Below, one piece after another: positions 59,993 through 62,098 of a DNA stretch of 62,098 nt. Within the stretch, counting starts at the first letter, position 1. Every line of letters starts with the position of its first letter. The stretch comes from JARRON01 sp037383845 (GTDB taxonomy: Bacteria; Pseudomonadota; Gammaproteobacteria; Steroidobacterales; XN24), in contig JARRON010000009.1 in NCBI GenBank assembly GCA_037383845.1, positions 1 through 62,098 on the forward strand. The letters are read 5' to 3'. A model generated the notes under the pieces. It was not told where the DNA came from, did not search any database, and was given only the letters and a program-made list of their open reading frames with translations. A program made the position numbers and the translations under genes.

Positions 59993-61521
59993 TGCCTGTG
60001 TCCGGGGGCCAGGGCGCTGAAACGCGTGAGTTCCGTGAGCCGGTAGCCGGTGTAGCGGCCGAGCAACAGCGTTCCGGCGAGGACCACCAGCAGCAGTTCC
60101 GGGAACACCAGTACGAAGTGCTTTACCGCGTTGATGTCCATCACGAGGTATACGAAGGCCGCCACCACCAAGGTGCCGACGCCCTCCTTGAGAGCCTCTC
60201 CCGGCCCCCGCTCCTCCCAGACAATGGACATCCGCTCGATGGTCATGGTCATGATGACCATAGGGAACAGGGCAACAGACAGCCCGATCTCGATGCACAT
60301 GCGGTGGCTGATGATGCTCACCACGGCCATCAGCAGCACGACCACCGTCAGCACGGAGGCCAGCCGCGGCACAAGCAGCAGCCGGAGCTTCTCCAGGTAG
60401 AAGCGAATGGCCAGCCCCAGTGCCACGATGAGAGTAAAGAGGAGAATACCGGTGAACAGCTGTGTTTCCCGGAAGGCCATGGCGACCAGCACCGGCATGA
60501 AGGTGCCGAAAGTGCTGATCCCCACCACGTTCCGCAACACCGCCACGAGGAATGCGCCCACCGGGACCATGAGCAGGATGGCGTAGACCGCCTGGGTGGC
60601 CAGGGGCAGATCCAGCAGTGAAAACTCCACGATCCGCGGATGATCGTGGGATGCCCGGATCTCCGCCACGCGCAGCGCGTCCTCGAGCATCTTCCGGGTG
60701 GCGAAGGTGACTTCCTCTCCCCGGGCGCCATCCACCTGGACCACGGGGCCGTCGCCGATATGCCACACGAGCAGGTTGCCCGGAAGACCTCGCTGACCCT
60801 CTCGCAGATCGAAATAGATCCACCGGTCGCCGGTATGGACGCGAATCCAGGGCTCCAGGGTCATGTCCCGCCGGTCTTCGGCAAGGCGCAGGGCCTGAAG
60901 GACGTCAGTGGGGATGCGGGCGGCTTCCAGCAGCGTTCTCGCGAAGCGCGCCCGGTCCAGCTCCGTCGCGCCGGGCCCCAGGAACAGCCTGACCGCTTCC
61001 TCCGGCCGGGGCTCGTTGATGATGCGCAGGGCCGCGGCGGCGAAGGTCGCGATGTCCGCGGACTCCTCCCGGACCCGGTCAACCAGTTCCTGCAGCGCGG
61101 TGGCGTAGGGTTCTTCGAGCTCAGGTACGGGCGGGAAAGGCGGTGGCCGCTCGTCCTGTCCCTCCGTGGCGGCGGGGGTAATGGTGGCGCGGTAGTAAAG
61201 GGCCTGCTCGCCCTGGGCCCGGCGGATCGCCCAGACCACGCGGCGGTCCGGCGGCTCTCCCTCCACGGTCAGGCCGTACCCCCGCGAGATGAACTGCTCG
61301 TCCAGGACGGCGAAGGCCCTCGGCTCTGCGGGGATAGCCAGTATGACCTTCACCGGGCCGGTGCGCGCCTTGGAGAAGGTGACTTTCGCCTCCACCGTCC
61401 AGGCTTCCACCACCGACTCGGAGGCCAGGGGAAAGCCCAGGACCTTCCACTTGTAGGCAAAGATCGCCAGGCCGGTGACGGTGAGCGCCAGCGCCAGCAG
61501 GTACAGATGCTGCCGGTTCAC
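59989..61521 (-). CDS. Inactive transglutaminase-like protein with multiple membrane helices
   Basis: A 510-residue membrane protein. Residues 6-22 are one membrane helix; the next roughly 290 residues are extracytoplasmic and include a transglutaminase-like region (ARFARTLLEAARIPTDVLQAL, then WIRVHTGDRWIYFDLREG), in which the Cys of the normal Cys-His-Asp triad is not visible. From about residue 310 there are seven hydrophobic helices (AVYAILLMVPVGAFLVAVL, FTGILLFTLIVALGLAIRFYL and others). It fits the family annotated as inactive transglutaminase fused to seven membrane helices. The GTG start overlaps the retropepsin stop (GTGA). It may recognise a periplasmic peptide substrate. Confidence 0.85.
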   Translation of the reverse strand: MNRQHLYLLALALTVTGLAIFAYKWKVLGFPLASESVVEAWTVEAKVTFSKARTGPVKVILAIPAEPRAFAVLDEQFISRGYGLTVEGEPPDRRVVWAIRRAQGEQALYYRATITPAATEGQDERPPPFPPVPELEEPYATALQELVDRVREESADIATFAAAALRIINEPRPEEAVRLFLGPGATELDRARFARTLLEAARIPTDVLQALRLAEDRRDMTLEPWIRVHTGDRWIYFDLREGQRGLPGNLLVWHIGDGPVVQVDGARGEEVTFATRKMLEDALRVAEIRASHDHPRIVEFSLLDLPLATQAVYAILLMVPVGAFLVAVLRNVVGISTFGTFMPVLVAMAFRETQLFTGILLFTLIVALGLAIRFYLEKLRLLLVPRLASVLTVVVLLMAVVSIISHRMCIEIGLSVALFPMVIMTMTIERMSIVWEERGPGEALKEGVGTLVVAAFVYLVMDINAVKHFVLVFPELLLVVLAGTLLLGRYTGYRLTELTRFSALAPGHRQ

Positions 61522-62039
61522 TCCGCCAGCGCCTCCAGGTCGCAGCGCGGGCGCGCCGTGAATGTCAGCTCCGAATCCACGATGATGGCACCACGCATGG
61601 CGCTGCGGCCGATGAGGAGCGGATAGATGAAATCCGCGCGGTCCACCAGGTTCACCTCCACCCTCTGGAGGAGGTGACCGATGCAGAGCCACATCCAGAC
61701 CACCGGCCGTCGCTCGTAGGGCCCGTCGTTCTGCTTGATCCGAACCACCCGGGCGAGAGGCCTCTCCAGGGTCACCATCTGTCCGGTCTCCGGATCGGGA
61801 ACGTCGAAGCGGACCATGCGCTCACCATCCCGGCGGAAGCGCTCGATGTTGCGGGCATCGAGAGATGATGTTTCCGCTCCGGTATCGAGCTTGGCCTTCA
61901 GGCTGAAGCCCTGGTCGGAAACCACAACCCGCTCGACGTAGCCGAAGATGGTCTTGCTTCGCTCACGGGCGAAGCTGTCCCCTGTGGCGGACAGAAAGAC
62001 CAGTGCCGCGGCGGCCAGTGCAGCCGGGACTCTTCCCAT
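61518..62039 (-). CDS. Retropepsin-like secreted protease (annotated in databases as ATP-dependent zinc protease)
   Basis: A 173-residue exported protein. Residues 1-24 are a signal peptide (MGRVPAALAAAALVFLSATG). The mature part has GYVERVVVSDQGFSLKAKLDTGAETSSLDA, in which LDTGAETSSL is the Asp-Thr-Gly motif of aspartic (retropepsin-like) proteases, and a second conserved block FIYPLLIGRSAMRG. The family name ATP-dependent zinc protease is not supported by any visible zinc or ATP motif. It is the first gene of the triad with the transglutaminase-like and ATP-grasp genes. The ATG at 62039 fits the signal peptide; a TTG at 62066 is less likely. Confidence 0.87.
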   Translation of the reverse strand: MGRVPAALAAAALVFLSATGDSFARERSKTIFGYVERVVVSDQGFSLKAKLDTGAETSSLDARNIERFRRDGERMVRFDVPDPETGQMVTLERPLARVVRIKQNDGPYERRPVVWMWLCIGHLLQRVEVNLVDRADFIYPLLIGRSAMRGAIIVDSELTFTARPRCDLEALAE

Positions 62040-62098
62040 GAAGTTTGTAACCCCCTGGTGGAACAATGGGCGGCGCCGCAGGTGCCCCGAACCCCGCA

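Overview
The window reads as one stretch of a G+C-rich gammaproteobacterial chromosome (about two thirds G+C by eye), densely packed with complete genes. No rRNA, tRNA, insertion sequence, prophage or CRISPR array was seen. Gammaproteobacterial markers are the linked purB-roxA-nudJ-mnmA genes, rluE, hrpA, rarD, and a full Na+-translocating NQR operon with its maturation factor nqrM. The Na+ pump and the osmoprotectant dipeptide (NAGGN) cluster point to a halotolerant, marine or haloalkaline heterotroph. The glyoxylate bypass, FadH, lysine catabolism genes and a wax ester/triacylglycerol synthase suggest growth on and storage of lipids. The species cannot be named from the sequence alone.

Layout. 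0.1-5.2 kb: a Crp-type regulator convergent with aceA-aceB, then a periplasmic thioredoxin-like/TPR protein. 5.3-10 kb: rluE, a class II DAHP synthase, and a lysine 6-dehydrogenase/aminoadipate-semialdehyde dehydrogenase pair. 10-13.8 kb: a secreted metallo-beta-lactamase-fold protein, a single-domain asparaginase, and an NfeD/stomatin pair. 13.8-21.4 kb (minus strand): fumC-nudL-mazG-hrpA-degV. 21.5-31.1 kb (plus strand): purB-roxA-GNAT-nudJ-mnmA, acnA, then a sirtuin coupled to a patatin. 31.1-34.6 kb (minus): a YgjP-like metallopeptidase, a beta-helix lipoprotein and fadH. 34.7-39.4 kb: a wax synthase with a histone-like tail, tatD, a HAD phosphatase and an M20 peptidase. 39.4-44.3 kb: thrB-rarD-NERD protein divergent from ppk1. 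44.3-51.3 kb: nqrABCDEF-nqrM plus a CBS protein and an unknown helical protein. 51.4-53 kb: two SDR enzymes. 53.1-57.8 kb: the NAGGN trio. 58-58.8 kb: a crotonase. 59-62 kb: a second amidoligase operon (retropepsin, inactive transglutaminase with membrane helices, RimK-like ATP-grasp ligase).

How the genes work together. AceA/AceB, FumC, AcnA and FadH form a C2/fatty-acid economy, and the divergently placed wax synthase stores surplus acyl-CoA. Na+-NQR supplies a sodium gradient. The NAGGN cluster makes a compatible solute for osmotic stress. The neighbouring retropepsin/transglutaminase/ligase triad is the least understood system here and the best candidate for new biology. The same strand therefore carries two ATP-grasp amide-bond-forming systems within 9 kb.

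Caveats. A run of 36 Ns inside aceA is flanked by an exact 18-base duplication and is almost certainly an assembly scar. Functions rest on reading motifs and family resemblance; no database search was run.
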